Below are positions 8,449-17,214 of a stretch of DNA of 64,000 nt, piece by piece; position 1 is the stretch's first letter; the number at the start of each line of letters is the position of its first letter. The stretch spans positions 62,001 through 126,000 of the forward strand of contig NZ_QGGR01000012.1 in the NCBI RefSeq assembly GCF_003148685.1, given 5' to 3'. Made by a program: the position numbers and the translations under genes. Below the pieces are notes generated by a model. That model was not told where the DNA came from. It saw nothing but the letters and a program-made list of their open reading frames with translations, and did no database searches. Source of the DNA: Actinoplanes xinjiangensis (lineage in GTDB: Bacteria > Actinomycetota > Actinomycetes > Mycobacteriales > Micromonosporaceae).

Positions 8449-10713
8449 GTGCCGCGGTGGAGGCCGACCCGCACACTCGTCGCGTCGATCGGCGTGGCCG
8501 CGGTCGCGTGGGCCTGGTTCGGGGTCGGGTTGTTCCGGCACATCCCGCCGGCGGTCGGCTGGGGGATGCTGATGTTCGCCGTGCCGATCGCGATCCTCGC
8601 CAGTTGGCGGGCCGGTGCGGCGGGGCGCACGTTCTGGCGGTACGTTTCGATCGGCATGGTGGGGCTGGGCCTGGCGTCGGTGTCCGCCGCCCGCGACTAC
8701 TTCAGCGGCGAGCAGCCCGGCCAGCACATCGGGGGCGTCACCGCGACGTTCTACGTCACCGCCCTGATGCTGATGCTGTTCGGCCTGCTGCGCATCCCCG
8801 GGGCGCAGCGCTCCCGGATCGAATGGACCCGGTTCGGCCTGGACGTCGCCACCATGGTCGTCACCGTGACCACCTTCAGCTGGTACCTGATACTCCCTCG
8901 CTGGGAGAGCTGGACCGGAGGCAGCGCCGCCGGTGCCGCCTCGGTCGTGGTCATCGCCACCGCGGCGGTCATCGGCATGCTGGCCTTCGTCAAGGTCTCC
9001 TTCACCGGCACCGGCCCGATCGACCGCCGTGCCCTGTACATCCTCGCGCTGACCGGCGCGGTGGGGGCCGGTGGTGGCGCGATGGCGCCGTTGCTCGCCG
9101 AACGGCCGTACCTGAACACCGGGCACGTCCTGCTGCCCACCACGTGCATGCTGGTCTGCCTGGCCGCCGACCGCCAGATGCGGGCCTCCCGGGCCGGCGT
9201 CCCGGCGCCCCGGCCACTGTCCCGGCGGCCGAGCGTGATGCCGTACACCGCGGTCCTGGCCACCGGCGCGCTGCTGCTGACCGGCGCGGCGTCCGGCACC
9301 GGGGAGCTGCTGGCGGTCGCGGCCGGCTCGTTCGTCGTCACGCTGCTCGTCGCGGCGCGGCAGGTGATCGCGCTACGGGACAACGTCCGGCTGCTCGACG
9401 ACCTGGACGCCCGCCAGCGGGAGCTAGCCCACCAGGCCGGTCACGACAGCCTCACCGGTCTCGCCAATCGCAACGTCCTGGTCGCGGAGATCACCGGGGC
9501 CCTCGCCGACGGCTCACCGGACGTGACCGTCGCGCTGCTCGACCTGGACGACTTCAAGGAGATCAACGACGACCTGGGCCACCCGGTGGGCGACGCCCTG
9601 CTCGCCGCCGTCGGGGAACGCGTCACCGCGCGGCTGCCGGCCGGCTGTCTGGTGGCCCGGCTCGGCGGCGACGAGTACGCGCTCCTGCTGCGCGGCGACC
9701 ACACGGCCATGGTCGCCGCGATCGCCGCCGACCTGCGCCGGCCGGTGCGCGCCGACGGGCACGAGCTGGTCGTCGAGGCGAGCATCGGACTGGCCCCGGC
9801 CCACCCCGGTGACACCGCCGACGAGCTGCTGCGCCGTGCCGACGTCGCGATGTACGAGGCGAAGAGCCAGGGCAAGGGCCGGCAGGTGGTCTATGACGAG
9901 CGGATGGACCACCGGACCGCCGAGCAGTCGCGGGTGGCCGCCGATCTGCGCAGCGCGCTCGACACCGACCAGTTGCACCTGCTGTACCAGCCGATCGTGA
10001 TGCTGCCCGGCGGTGAACTCTTCGGCGTGGAGGCGCTGGTCCGCTGGATGCATCCGGAGCGCGGCCCGATCGGCCCCGGCCTGTTCATCCCGGCCGCCGA
10101 ACGTACCGGGCTGATCGTGCCGCTCGGTGCCTGGATCCTCGAGGAGGCGTGCCGGCAGGCGGCGCGCTGGCAGCACGAGCTGGGTGACGCCGCGCCACGG
10201 ACCGTCACCGTGAACGTGTCGGCCCGGCAGCTTCGCGAGGCGGGGTTCGCCGGTGAGGTGGACGCGGTGCTGCGGCGGACCGGGTTGCCGGCGCATGTGC
10301 TGACCGTCGAGGTGACCGAGACCGCGGTGTTCGACGGCGGCACGGCGCTCGACGAGCTGAAGGCCATCGCCGCGCTGGGTGTGAAGATCGCCCTCGACGA
10401 CTTCGGCACCGGCCACTCGTCGCTCGGCCTGCTGCGCACCTGCCCGGCCGACATCCTCAAGGTCGACAAGTCGTTCGTCGACGACGTCACCGAGGGCGGT
10501 GAGCCGGCCGTCATCGTGGCGGCGCTGCTCACGATCTGCGACGGCATGCGGCTGCGTGCCGTCGCCGAGGGTGTGGAGACCGCTGAACAGGCCGCTGAGC
10601 TGCACCGGCTCGGTTACCGCTACGCGCAGGGCTACCACTACGCCCGGCCGATGGCCGCGGAGGCGATCGCCGCGTACCGTCCGGCGCACAGCGCGCAGCG
10701 GGTCGCCGCCTAG
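8449..10713 (+). CDS. membrane GGDEF-EAL protein (cyclic di-GMP turnover)
   Basis: A 754-residue protein with six to seven membrane helices in residues 10-290, then a GGDEF domain (about 325-490) and an EAL domain (500-750). The GGDEF signature reads GGDEY at 406-410, a conservative change from GGDEF, with LVARL before it. The EAL domain keeps EAL at 528-530, the DDFGTGHSSL motif (metal-binding DD) and KVDKSFVDD, so phosphodiesterase activity is likely; the cyclase may be active or regulatory. The GTG at 8449 follows GGAGAC and is preferred; a GTG at 8428 is possible. In actinomycetes cyclic di-GMP controls BldD and development, so a developmental role is plausible but inferred. Confidence 0.9.
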   Translation: MPRWRPTRTLVASIGVAAVAWAWFGVGLFRHIPPAVGWGMLMFAVPIAILASWRAGAAGRTFWRYVSIGMVGLGLASVSAARDYFSGEQPGQHIGGVTATFYVTALMLMLFGLLRIPGAQRSRIEWTRFGLDVATMVVTVTTFSWYLILPRWESWTGGSAAGAASVVVIATAAVIGMLAFVKVSFTGTGPIDRRALYILALTGAVGAGGGAMAPLLAERPYLNTGHVLLPTTCMLVCLAADRQMRASRAGVPAPRPLSRRPSVMPYTAVLATGALLLTGAASGTGELLAVAAGSFVVTLLVAARQVIALRDNVRLLDDLDARQRELAHQAGHDSLTGLANRNVLVAEITGALADGSPDVTVALLDLDDFKEINDDLGHPVGDALLAAVGERVTARLPAGCLVARLGGDEYALLLRGDHTAMVAAIAADLRRPVRADGHELVVEASIGLAPAHPGDTADELLRRADVAMYEAKSQGKGRQVVYDERMDHRTAEQSRVAADLRSALDTDQLHLLYQPIVMLPGGELFGVEALVRWMHPERGPIGPGLFIPAAERTGLIVPLGAWILEEACRQAARWQHELGDAAPRTVTVNVSARQLREAGFAGEVDAVLRRTGLPAHVLTVEVTETAVFDGGTALDELKAIAALGVKIALDDFGTGHSSLGLLRTCPADILKVDKSFVDDVTEGGEPAVIVAALLTICDGMRLRAVAEGVETAEQAAELHRLGYRYAQGYHYARPMAAEAIAAYRPAHSAQRVAA

Positions 10714-11171
10714 ACTCCCGGGTCGTCCGCGCCGGTGGCCGGCCCGCCGGGCGGCTCCTGGTCGGTGTAGCCCTGGCTGATCTCGACGATCACCCCGTCC
10801 GGGTCCCTCACCCACACGGTGCGCCAGCCCGGGATGAACTCGTCGAAGGCCAGCGGCCCCAGCGAGACGTCCAGTCCGCCGGCGGCGCGGGCCAGGAAAC
10901 CGTCCAGGTCGTCGACCTGGAAGGCCAGGTGCCGGATCGTGCCCGGGTGCTGCGGCCCGTCCCCGTCGAAGGTCTCCGGCTCCCGGCTAGCGGCGTCGAA
11001 CAGTTCCAGGTGCACGTCGCCCTGCCGCAGGAACACCACCTCGGCGCCGCCGGCGGTGACCACCCGGGACCGCCGGAAACCGAACACGTCGCGGTAGAAG
11101 CGTTCGGTCTCCCGCTGGTCCCGGCAGTTGAGGCCGACGTGCGCCCAGCGCACCGCCGCCGGGGCGGTCAT
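10710..11171 (-). CDS. VOC (glyoxalase/bleomycin-resistance fold) protein
   Basis: A 153-residue protein with two beta-alpha-beta-beta-beta units. RWAHVGLNCRDQRETERFYRDVFGF is a classic VOC opening with a metal-ligand histidine at about residue 11; IRHLAFQVDD supplies another histidine and VWVRDPDGVIVEIS the terminal glutamate. With two histidines and a glutamate it could bind a divalent metal like glyoxalase I, dioxygenases or epimerases of this superfamily; the substrate is unknown. It starts inside the stop of the SnoaL-like gene (ATGA, 11168-11171) and is the last gene of the nine-gene minus-strand operon. Its stop overlaps the convergent GGDEF-EAL stop by 4 bp. Confidence 0.85.
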   Translation of the reverse strand: MTAPAAVRWAHVGLNCRDQRETERFYRDVFGFRRSRVVTAGGAEVVFLRQGDVHLELFDAASREPETFDGDGPQHPGTIRHLAFQVDDLDGFLARAAGGLDVSLGPLAFDEFIPGWRTVWVRDPDGVIVEISQGYTDQEPPGGPATGADDPGV

Positions 11172-11545
11172 CGGCTCCCGCTCCGGACCGGCCCGAACGG
11201 TACGGTGTCGTGGAAGTTGGCCATGTACGTGATGTGCCCGTCGCTGACCTCGAAGTAGTTGCATACGTCCGCCTCGACCGTGTCACCGTGCCGGGTCCGG
11301 CCGGAGATGTGCGAGACGACCGCCGCGTGGGTGTCCGACACGACGACGTGCCGGGGGAGGTTCGCGAAGCTGGCGTACGTCTGCGGGAAGCCCTTCATCA
11401 TCGCCCGCAGGGTCTCCCGGCCCTCGACGTGCCCGGCGAGCTGCTCGTCCATGCGGGTGTCGGTGGCGAACAGGTCGCACCAGTCGTCCCACTGTCCGGC
11501 GTTGGCGAGTTCGTAGTAGCGGTCGATGACCTGCCTGGTGTCCAT
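11168..11545 (-). CDS. SnoaL/NTF2-like protein
   Basis: A 125-residue single-domain protein of the NTF2-like superfamily. It begins with the helix DTRQVIDRYYELANAGQWDDWCDLFATDTRMDE that caps the cone-shaped pocket, then GRETLRAMMKGF, and ends with strands HAAVVSHISGRTRHGD, ADVCNYFEVSDGHITYMANFHD. Members include SnoaL polyketide cyclases, ketosteroid isomerases and many small hydrolases or isomerases. The function here is unknown. The ATG at 11545 has GAAGGAG 8 nt upstream, and only 13 bp separate it from the previous gene, so it belongs to the operon that starts with the GH13 gene. Confidence 0.82.
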   Translation of the reverse strand: MDTRQVIDRYYELANAGQWDDWCDLFATDTRMDEQLAGHVEGRETLRAMMKGFPQTYASFANLPRHVVVSDTHAAVVSHISGRTRHGDTVEADVCNYFEVSDGHITYMANFHDTVPFGPVRSGSR

Positions 11546-11558
11546 GTCGCTGGCTCCT

Positions 11559-11741
11559 TCACTGCGGGAGGGTGACGCCGACCTGGCGCATCAGCCCGGC
11601 CGTGTCGGCCTGCACCCAGCGTTCGGCCGGGTTGTGGTCGACGAAGTCCGGGGCGAACAGCGCGTCCATGTCGTCGTAGCGCCGGTCGTTGACGGCGTCG
11701 CTGACCCGCCGGCAGAGGTCGAGGTTCTGTGCGGTGGTCAC
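11559..11741 (-). CDS. short NTF2/SnoaL-like protein, probably truncated
   Basis: A 60-residue frame starting with GTG inside the stop of the previous gene (GTGA, 11738-11741). It reads VTTAQNLDLCRRVSDAVNDR followed by DDMDALFAPDFVDHNPAE, which is the N-terminal helix pair of a SnoaL-type ester cyclase or NTF2-like domain, and then ends at VGVTLPQ. The usual domain is about 120-140 residues, so roughly half is missing. It could be a decayed gene kept for translational coupling or a small functional subunit; codon use still looks like coding sequence. Confidence 0.6.
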   Translation of the reverse strand: MTTAQNLDLCRRVSDAVNDRRYDDMDALFAPDFVDHNPAERWVQADTAGLMRQVGVTLPQ

Positions 11742-12151
11742 AGGTCGGCCAGGTCGTCGACGCGGTACTCGGTGATCACCAGCCCCGGCCCGGACGGGGT
11801 GCGCGCCAGCCGCCAGGTCTGTTTCGCGCGCATCGCCAGGCGGGAGCCGTCGGCGGTCTGGGTGGCCCGCCAGATCACCGACACGGCCACGTCGATCCGG
11901 TCGTCGGCCACGGTGGGGGTGACCTCCTCGATCTCGTGCGTCTCGTCGGTGTAGAGGCCGCACACGGTCCGGTACCAGTCCCGGAACTCGTCGACCGAGC
12001 GCAGCGTGCGCTCCGGGAAGACCATCACCAGGCCGTCGGTGGCGAGGCAGCCGGCCAGCCGGTCGGCCGGCGCGTGCACGTCGAGATACTGGAACCACTG
12101 TGCGGCGAACGCCGACACGGCGTCGGACAGGGTTTCGGACTTGGTTGTCAC
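11738..12151 (-). CDS. NTF2-like protein
   Basis: A 137-residue single-domain NTF2-like protein beginning at a GTG that overlaps the upstream decarboxylase-like stop (GTGA, 12148-12151). The first 25 residues make the capping helix (LSDAVSAFAAQWFQYLDVHA), LAGCLATDGLVMVFPE is the second motif, and the later strands IDVAVSVIWRATQTADG, RLAMRAKQTWRLARTPSGPG, LVITEYRVDDL build the curved sheet. The wide pocket of this fold usually binds a small hydrophobic or carbonyl substrate. It may be an isomerase or dehydratase acting after the TPP enzyme, but that is inferred only from position. Confidence 0.8.
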   Translation of the reverse strand: MTTKSETLSDAVSAFAAQWFQYLDVHAPADRLAGCLATDGLVMVFPERTLRSVDEFRDWYRTVCGLYTDETHEIEEVTPTVADDRIDVAVSVIWRATQTADGSRLAMRAKQTWRLARTPSGPGLVITEYRVDDLADL

Positions 12152-13875
12152 CGGTTGTCTCCAGGTTCGTCGAGGACGGCCTCCACCAGGTAGGGACCGT
12201 CGTGGTCGAGCATCGTGCGCAGGACGCCGGGCAGGTCGGCGGCGTGCCGGACCCGGGCGGCGGGCACGCCCATGGCCGCCGCGAGGTGCACGTAGTCGAC
12301 GCGCGGCTCGCGCACGTCGAAGAAGGACGGGAAGGCGGTGGCCGGGTCGTCGCCGCGGTCCCGCCGGTAGTGCGCGAGATTGTCCTTGAGCAGCTGGTAG
12401 CCACCGTTGTGGCAGACCACGAACTTCGCACCGACCCGGTGGTGGGCGGCGGTCCACAGTGCCTGGCAGGTGTACATGCCTCCGCCGTCGCCGGTGAAGC
12501 CGACGACCGTACGCTCCGGATGGGCGATCTTCGCGCCGATCGCGCCCGGGATGCCGACGCCGAGCGTGCCGCCGGGGGTCTGGAAGAAGTGTCCCGGCCG
12601 GGTCGGTGGCAGCCACCGGGTCAGCGCCGGCGAGTTGGTGAGCGCCTCGTCGAAGACGATCGCGTCGTCCGGCAGCAGCCCGGCCAGCGCGGCCGCGACG
12701 GCGGCCATCCGCAGCGGTGCGGAATCCGCCTCCAGACCGGTCCCCAGATCGTCGGTGAGCGCCTTGTCCAGTGCGGACGCCCGCAGCGCGGCGCGCCGCC
12801 GGACCCGTTCGGCCGCGGCCTGCCGTTGCGGTTCGGTCAGCGCCTCCCCGAGCGCCTCGGTCAGGGCCCGCAGCGTCAGCCGCGGGTCGCCGAGCATCCC
12901 GGCGGTCACCGGATGGTTCTTGGCGATCGCGTACGGGTCGAGGTCCACCTGGACGACCGCGGCGCCGGGCCGGAACGGGCTGCCCAGTGCCGGGAACACG
13001 TCGGGGAAGACGTAGGTGCCGACGACGAGCACCGCATCGGCGTGTGCCACCAGCTCGGCGCTGTCGGTGCCGAACATGTGCCCGGTCAGGCCGCCCCACA
13101 GGGGATGGGTCCACGGCATGAGCAGTTCCGACGCCATCGCGCCGTGCACCACGGCACCCCAGGTCTCGGCGAACCGGGTCAGCTCGTCGACCGCGCCGGA
13201 GGCGGCCACGCCGTCGCCGGCCAGGATCACCGGTGCGTGCGCGCCGGCCAGCAGCCGGGCCGCGGACTGGATCGCCGCCGGTTCCGGCACGACCCGGGTG
13301 TCCGGCACGCTCGTCGGCACGACCGCCTCGTCGGCGAGCTGGTCCAGGACGTCCTGCGGTACGGCGAGGAACACCGGCCCGCGCGGCGGTGTGGCGGCCA
13401 CCTTGAGCGCCCGCCGGACCAGCCGCAGCAGGCTCTCCGGGTGGGTGACGCGGGTGGCGTACTTGGTGACCGGCCGGGCGAGGTCGACCAGGTTCACCGA
13501 CATGTGCGCCTCCAGGGCGTCGTACGCGACCCCGGCCTCCCCGGCCAGCACGAGCATCGGCGTCTGCCGGTGCAGTGCGTGGTAGAGGCTGCCCACGGCG
13601 TTGCCCAGGCCCACCCCGCTGTGCAGCAGCACCACGGCGGGCCGGCCGGTGGCCTGCGCGTAACCGTCGGCGGTGCACACCACCGCGGCCTCCTGGAGAC
13701 CGAGCACGTAGTCGATGTCCGGGAACCGGGCGATCTCCTCGAGCAGCCCCTCCTCGCTGGAGCCGGGGTTGCCGAACAGGTACCGGACCCCGTCGGCGCG
13801 CAGCTGCTCCAGGAGCCGGCGGTGCCCGGTGCGCAGGGTGCCGGCGACCGCCGGGCGGGTGGTGGCCGCGGTCAC
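12148..13875 (-). CDS. thiamine-diphosphate-dependent enzyme, benzoylformate decarboxylase/acetolactate synthase type
   Basis: A 575-residue enzyme with the three-domain layout of the decarboxylase family. The N-terminal Pyr domain (to about 180) has YLFGNPGSSEEGLLE and the LQEAAVVCTADGYA segment with the glutamate that activates the cofactor. The middle domain lies around 195-340. The C-terminal PP domain holds the TPP/Mg motif GDGGGMYT, ending at HNGGY (GDG to N, about 25 residues). Relatives decarboxylate 2-keto acids or join two carbonyl compounds; the G-N-P-G-S-S-E start is typical of benzoylformate-decarboxylase-like members. The ATG overlaps the DJ-1 gene stop (ATGA), so it is coupled within the operon. 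Confidence 0.9.
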   Translation of the reverse strand: MTAATTRPAVAGTLRTGHRRLLEQLRADGVRYLFGNPGSSEEGLLEEIARFPDIDYVLGLQEAAVVCTADGYAQATGRPAVVLLHSGVGLGNAVGSLYHALHRQTPMLVLAGEAGVAYDALEAHMSVNLVDLARPVTKYATRVTHPESLLRLVRRALKVAATPPRGPVFLAVPQDVLDQLADEAVVPTSVPDTRVVPEPAAIQSAARLLAGAHAPVILAGDGVAASGAVDELTRFAETWGAVVHGAMASELLMPWTHPLWGGLTGHMFGTDSAELVAHADAVLVVGTYVFPDVFPALGSPFRPGAAVVQVDLDPYAIAKNHPVTAGMLGDPRLTLRALTEALGEALTEPQRQAAAERVRRRAALRASALDKALTDDLGTGLEADSAPLRMAAVAAALAGLLPDDAIVFDEALTNSPALTRWLPPTRPGHFFQTPGGTLGVGIPGAIGAKIAHPERTVVGFTGDGGGMYTCQALWTAAHHRVGAKFVVCHNGGYQLLKDNLAHYRRDRGDDPATAFPSFFDVREPRVDYVHLAAAMGVPAARVRHAADLPGVLRTMLDHDGPYLVEAVLDEPGDNR

Positions 13876-14471
13876 GACACACCCGCCGGGACGGCGGCCC
13901 GGGCGTGGATCTGCTCGATCACGGTACGGGCGAACACTCCCGCCTGCGCCCCGGTGCGCCCGGTGACCAGGTCGTCGTCGACCACCACGTCGGAGTCCAC
14001 GTACTCGGCGCCCATGTTGAGTGCGTCGCCGTACAGGTTGGGGTGGCAGGTCAGCCGCCGCCCGCGGACCAGTTCGGGCACCCGCGACAGCAGCCAGAGC
14101 CCGTGGCAGATGATCCCCTTGACGATCCGTGGCTCGGCGAAGGCCCGGCGCACGAAGTCGGTCGCGGGCGGCAGCTTCGCGAGGTCCTCGCTGTAACGCA
14201 GCCGGTCGCTGACCATCGCCGAGGGCACGATGATCGCCGAGTACGACCGCAGAGTGTCGTCGTCCAGACCCTCGAACGACGCGGCGCAGACGAGCGGCGC
14301 CTTGTATTCGTGGCCGGTGAACGTGATCGACTCCTGGCCCCAGAGCCGGGTGAGGAAGTGCAGTTCGGCGCCCTCCTCCGGGAACCGGTACGAGTAGTAC
14401 CAGATCTCGTGCTCGTAGAAGTCGCTCTCCACGAGCACGGCGATCCGGTGCCCGGCCAGCGGGCCGCTCAC
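13872..14471 (-). CDS. DJ-1/PfpI family protein (second copy)
   Basis: A 199-residue protein starting at a GTG overlapping the stop of the first DJ-1 gene (GTGA, 14468-14471). HRIAVLVESDFYEHEIWYY carries the early glutamates of the family, YSAIIVPSAMVSD is the strand before the elbow, and GIICHGLWLL is the nucleophile elbow with Cys122 followed by His, as in PfpI and YhbO. The superfamily includes glyoxalase III (methylglyoxal to lactate), deglycases, isonitrile hydratases and intracellular proteases. Two tandem copies differ in size and elbow (CHG here, CYG in the first), so they may make a heteromer or act in succession. Confidence 0.85.
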   Translation of the reverse strand: MSGPLAGHRIAVLVESDFYEHEIWYYSYRFPEEGAELHFLTRLWGQESITFTGHEYKAPLVCAASFEGLDDDTLRSYSAIIVPSAMVSDRLRYSEDLAKLPPATDFVRRAFAEPRIVKGIICHGLWLLSRVPELVRGRRLTCHPNLYGDALNMGAEYVDSDVVVDDDLVTGRTGAQAGVFARTVIEQIHARAAVPAGVS

Positions 14472-15331
14472 CAGCCGTACCTGCGCAGTCCGTGATCGAG
14501 GACGTCGACGATCGCCCGTCCGCACCCGACCGACGATTCGGTGGAGCGGGCCGTGATGAACGGGTGGTCGACGATGACGCTCTCGGCGTGCCCGACGTTG
14601 CCGATGAACTCGCCGTCCGGCCCGACCGCGTCCCGCAGGACGAATTCCAGCGGGTAGAACGGCGGCCCGAAATTGACGTACCCGTCGCCGAAGCCGGAGT
14701 TCGAGCCGTCCAGCGCGTGCGGTCCCTCGAAGCCGGTGCCGTCGTGGTAGTCGTAGTCGATCGGGTGGCCGGTCACCCGCCTGCCCTTGATGATGCTGAG
14801 TTTGCGCAGCGGGTCACGGGCGAAGGCCAGCGCCGCGACGCCGTAACAGACGGCGGCGACCGGCCGGTCCAGCCGGACGAAACCGAGGATCAGCTGGTGC
14901 AGGCGCTGGTTGTTGGCCAGGTCGACCATGGCGCCGCTGCCGCCGACGATCACCAGGGCGTCGTACGCGGGCAGGTCGTGGGTGACGATCCGTTCGATCT
15001 TGCGGTAGTACTCCTCGCTGTCCCGCAGATACGCCGGGGAGCTGGGGTAGGGCCGGGCCGGCACCCAGCCGGCCAGGTCGTGCGGTTTGTCCAGCCGGTC
15101 CGAGGCGTCCACCTCACGGGTCCGGCGGGCCATGTCCCCGGCGGTCACCGAGCGGCCCTGCGGCGGATCGACGTACGTCGTGTCCATGCTGACGGCCAGT
15201 GGGGTGGGCCGGGCTCCGGTCGGGGTGACGAACTCGACCTCGTACCCCGCGCGATCGCAGGCGTCGAGCGGCCCGATGAGTTCCTCACCCCAGTAGCCCC
15301 ACTCGGAGACGGCGAACAGGATCTTGGTCAT
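14468..15331 (-). CDS. DJ-1/PfpI family protein (first copy, Hsp31-like)
   Basis: A 287-residue protein, longer than the second copy and near the size of Hsp31-type glyoxalase III proteins. The opening KILFAVSEWGYWGEELIGPLDAC has the catalytic-type glutamates near residues 16-17, DALVIVGGSGAMVDLANN is the Hsp31-like strand-loop, and VAAVCYGVAAL holds the nucleophile Cys162. The late GHAESVIVDHPFITARSTESS resembles the closing strand and helix of class I amidotransferase-like folds. Its ATG overlaps the isomerase-like gene stop (ATGA, 15328-15331). A role in removing or making reactive carbonyls from sugars fits the operon but is inference. Confidence 0.85.
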   Translation of the reverse strand: MTKILFAVSEWGYWGEELIGPLDACDRAGYEVEFVTPTGARPTPLAVSMDTTYVDPPQGRSVTAGDMARRTREVDASDRLDKPHDLAGWVPARPYPSSPAYLRDSEEYYRKIERIVTHDLPAYDALVIVGGSGAMVDLANNQRLHQLILGFVRLDRPVAAVCYGVAALAFARDPLRKLSIIKGRRVTGHPIDYDYHDGTGFEGPHALDGSNSGFGDGYVNFGPPFYPLEFVLRDAVGPDGEFIGNVGHAESVIVDHPFITARSTESSVGCGRAIVDVLDHGLRRYGW

Positions 15332-17214
15332 GCGAGTCCCCCGATCGCGCCCGCGCCGGCTCCGGCCAGTTCCTTGATCAGCGCGGTCGGGGTGAGCCGG
15401 ACGCGGACGTTCTGCGGCTGGTCGCTGTGCGGCAGGGCCACCGTCATCGCCTCCGGATCGAAGTCCCGGTGCTCATGGCCGTTGACCCACACCTGCGAGA
15501 TCCGCACCCGGCCGGCGGGCAGCAGGTCGGGTGCCACCCGCAGGGTCGCGCCGAACGCGCCGGGCTGCGGCTGGAACCACAGGTCCATCGGCTGCTCGCG
15601 GCGCAGCAGGTTGCCGTAGACGGCGGCCAGGTAGCCCAGTTCCGCGCTGTGGTACATGGCCATCGCGTGCGAGCCCTTGCTGCGCTCGCTGCCCAGTTCG
15701 AACGGGACACCGTTGGCCAGCACGTTGAAGTAGACACCGCCGGCGCCGGTGTCGAGCATCCACGCGTTGTAGAAGGCGGCGCCCTCCCGGGCCTGCTTGG
15801 CGTACTCGGGACGGTCCAGGACGCCGTCCAGGATCAGGTACGCCAGGATGCCCTGCTCCTGCTGCCACCAGGCCTTCCGGTCATGCCACACCAGACGGTG
15901 GAAGCGCTCGCCCGGCGCGGTGACCCGCTCGACCATGTCGTACCAGCCGCCGCGCTGCGGGTCGGCACCGACCGACGGCATCAGGTCGGCGATCCGGGTG
16001 GCCATCGCGACGTACGCGTCCTTGGGCCGCAGGCTGTTCATCCGGGTCAGGTTCCACGCGATCTTCAGGTTGTGCCCGACGATGGCCCGGTTCCGCTGCT
16101 GGCCGTACTCCTGGTCCTTGCGCCAGTCACCGAAGAACTTCTCCTGCACGAACGGGCTGTTGTCGTAGTCGGGGAACCGCTGGGTGATGGTGTCGCAGCA
16201 GTCCTCCAGCATGTCGGCGTACTTCTGCTCGCCGGTGGCGAGGAACAGGTTGATCAGGTACGCCGGGATGTGGTCGCCGACGGAGTTCCAGTTCTTCCGG
16301 TCGGCGTTGGTGTGACCGCCGGTGTCCAGCGCCGGGCTGCGCGGATCGAACGTGACCGGGTCGATGTGCGAGAAGTAGCCGCCGTGGTCCGGGTCCCGGA
16401 AGTACTTCTGGAACAGGTTGATCGTCAGGTCGATGATCTCGCGCAGCCGCGGCGCCCCGGTGAGCCGGTACAGCTGGGTGAGCCCGGCGATCGCGTAGAT
16501 CTGTTCGTAGCAGGGGATGGCGTTGAAGTCGTCGCCGGACTCCGAGGCCAGGATCTTGCGTTCGCCGCCGTCCGGCAGCACGTCGATGGCGTGGTACCAG
16601 TAGGCGATCTGCTGACTGCGGTCCACCTGGCAGAAGTGCTCGATCAGGTAGTCGGCCCCGGCCCGCGCGGCGTCCAGATAGGGCTGACCGCCGTTGAGCA
16701 GGTAGGCGGTGGCCAGTCCGTACACCAGGCGGGAGATGGTGTCGGTCTCCTGCCGTACCGACTGGGTCTTGGTGCCGAGGATCGACAGGTCGGTCCGGTA
16801 GCCGCGGTAGTCGAAGATGCCGGCGCCGCCGAACTCGGCCTGGAGGTAGAAGTCGGCGATCGCCCGGACCTGCCGCTGCCACCAGTCCGGCGACTCGAAG
16901 CGGTACTCGTCGGCCTCCTTGGCGAACAACAGGACGTGCTTGGCCTCGAACCCGGTGCCGTTCGCCTCGCCGGGGTAGAAGACGCCGTAGACGTGGATGA
17001 AACGGCCCGGCTGGAGCAGGCCGCGGAACTGCGCGCCGGCGTCCACATAGGCCTCGCCGAGGTTGCGCAGCATCTCGGCGACGGTGTTCGGGGTGAGCCG
17101 GGCGGCGAACGGCCGGCCGTCGGAGGTGTTCAGCGTGACCGTGTCGGTGGACGGGTCGTAGCCGGTGACGTATCCGGCGACCAGGTCGGAAAAGGTGAAG
17201 GTGAGCTCGTTCAC
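15328..17214 (-). CDS. AGE-family (alpha/alpha)6-barrel epimerase/isomerase-like protein
   Basis: A 628-residue protein. Residues 110-540 contain repeated helical hairpins with aromatic and histidine motifs of the N-acylglucosamine 2-epimerase superfamily: GYRTDLSILGTKTQSVRQ, LVYGLATAYLLNGG, DPDHGGYFSHID, RAIVGHNLKIAWNL and LVWHDRKAWWQQEQG. Those histidines and the W-x-Q-E segment sit where AGE enzymes bind sugars. Usual members are about 400 residues; this one adds a beta-rich 100-residue N-terminal domain and a C-terminal beta domain. The exact reaction (epimerase, isomerase or glycoside hydrolase) is not clear. It starts with GTG inside the stop of the GH13 gene (GTGA, 17211-17214). Confidence 0.82.
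   Translation of the reverse strand: MNELTFTFSDLVAGYVTGYDPSTDTVTLNTSDGRPFAARLTPNTVAEMLRNLGEAYVDAGAQFRGLLQPGRFIHVYGVFYPGEANGTGFEAKHVLLFAKEADEYRFESPDWWQRQVRAIADFYLQAEFGGAGIFDYRGYRTDLSILGTKTQSVRQETDTISRLVYGLATAYLLNGGQPYLDAARAGADYLIEHFCQVDRSQQIAYWYHAIDVLPDGGERKILASESGDDFNAIPCYEQIYAIAGLTQLYRLTGAPRLREIIDLTINLFQKYFRDPDHGGYFSHIDPVTFDPRSPALDTGGHTNADRKNWNSVGDHIPAYLINLFLATGEQKYADMLEDCCDTITQRFPDYDNSPFVQEKFFGDWRKDQEYGQQRNRAIVGHNLKIAWNLTRMNSLRPKDAYVAMATRIADLMPSVGADPQRGGWYDMVERVTAPGERFHRLVWHDRKAWWQQEQGILAYLILDGVLDRPEYAKQAREGAAFYNAWMLDTGAGGVYFNVLANGVPFELGSERSKGSHAMAMYHSAELGYLAAVYGNLLRREQPMDLWFQPQPGAFGATLRVAPDLLPAGRVRISQVWVNGHEHRDFDPEAMTVALPHSDQPQNVRVRLTPTALIKELAGAGAGAIGGLA

Noticed and set aside
8386..9126. 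Upstream extension of the transglycosylase-like frame into a 437-codon frame
   Set aside because: It runs antisense to the GGDEF-EAL gene and encodes Gly/Arg/Pro/His-rich noise; coding character starts at about 8385.
13575..14495. Plus-strand frames opposite the DJ-1 and TPP genes
   Set aside because: Compositionally biased shadow frames of genes with strong family matches on the minus strand.
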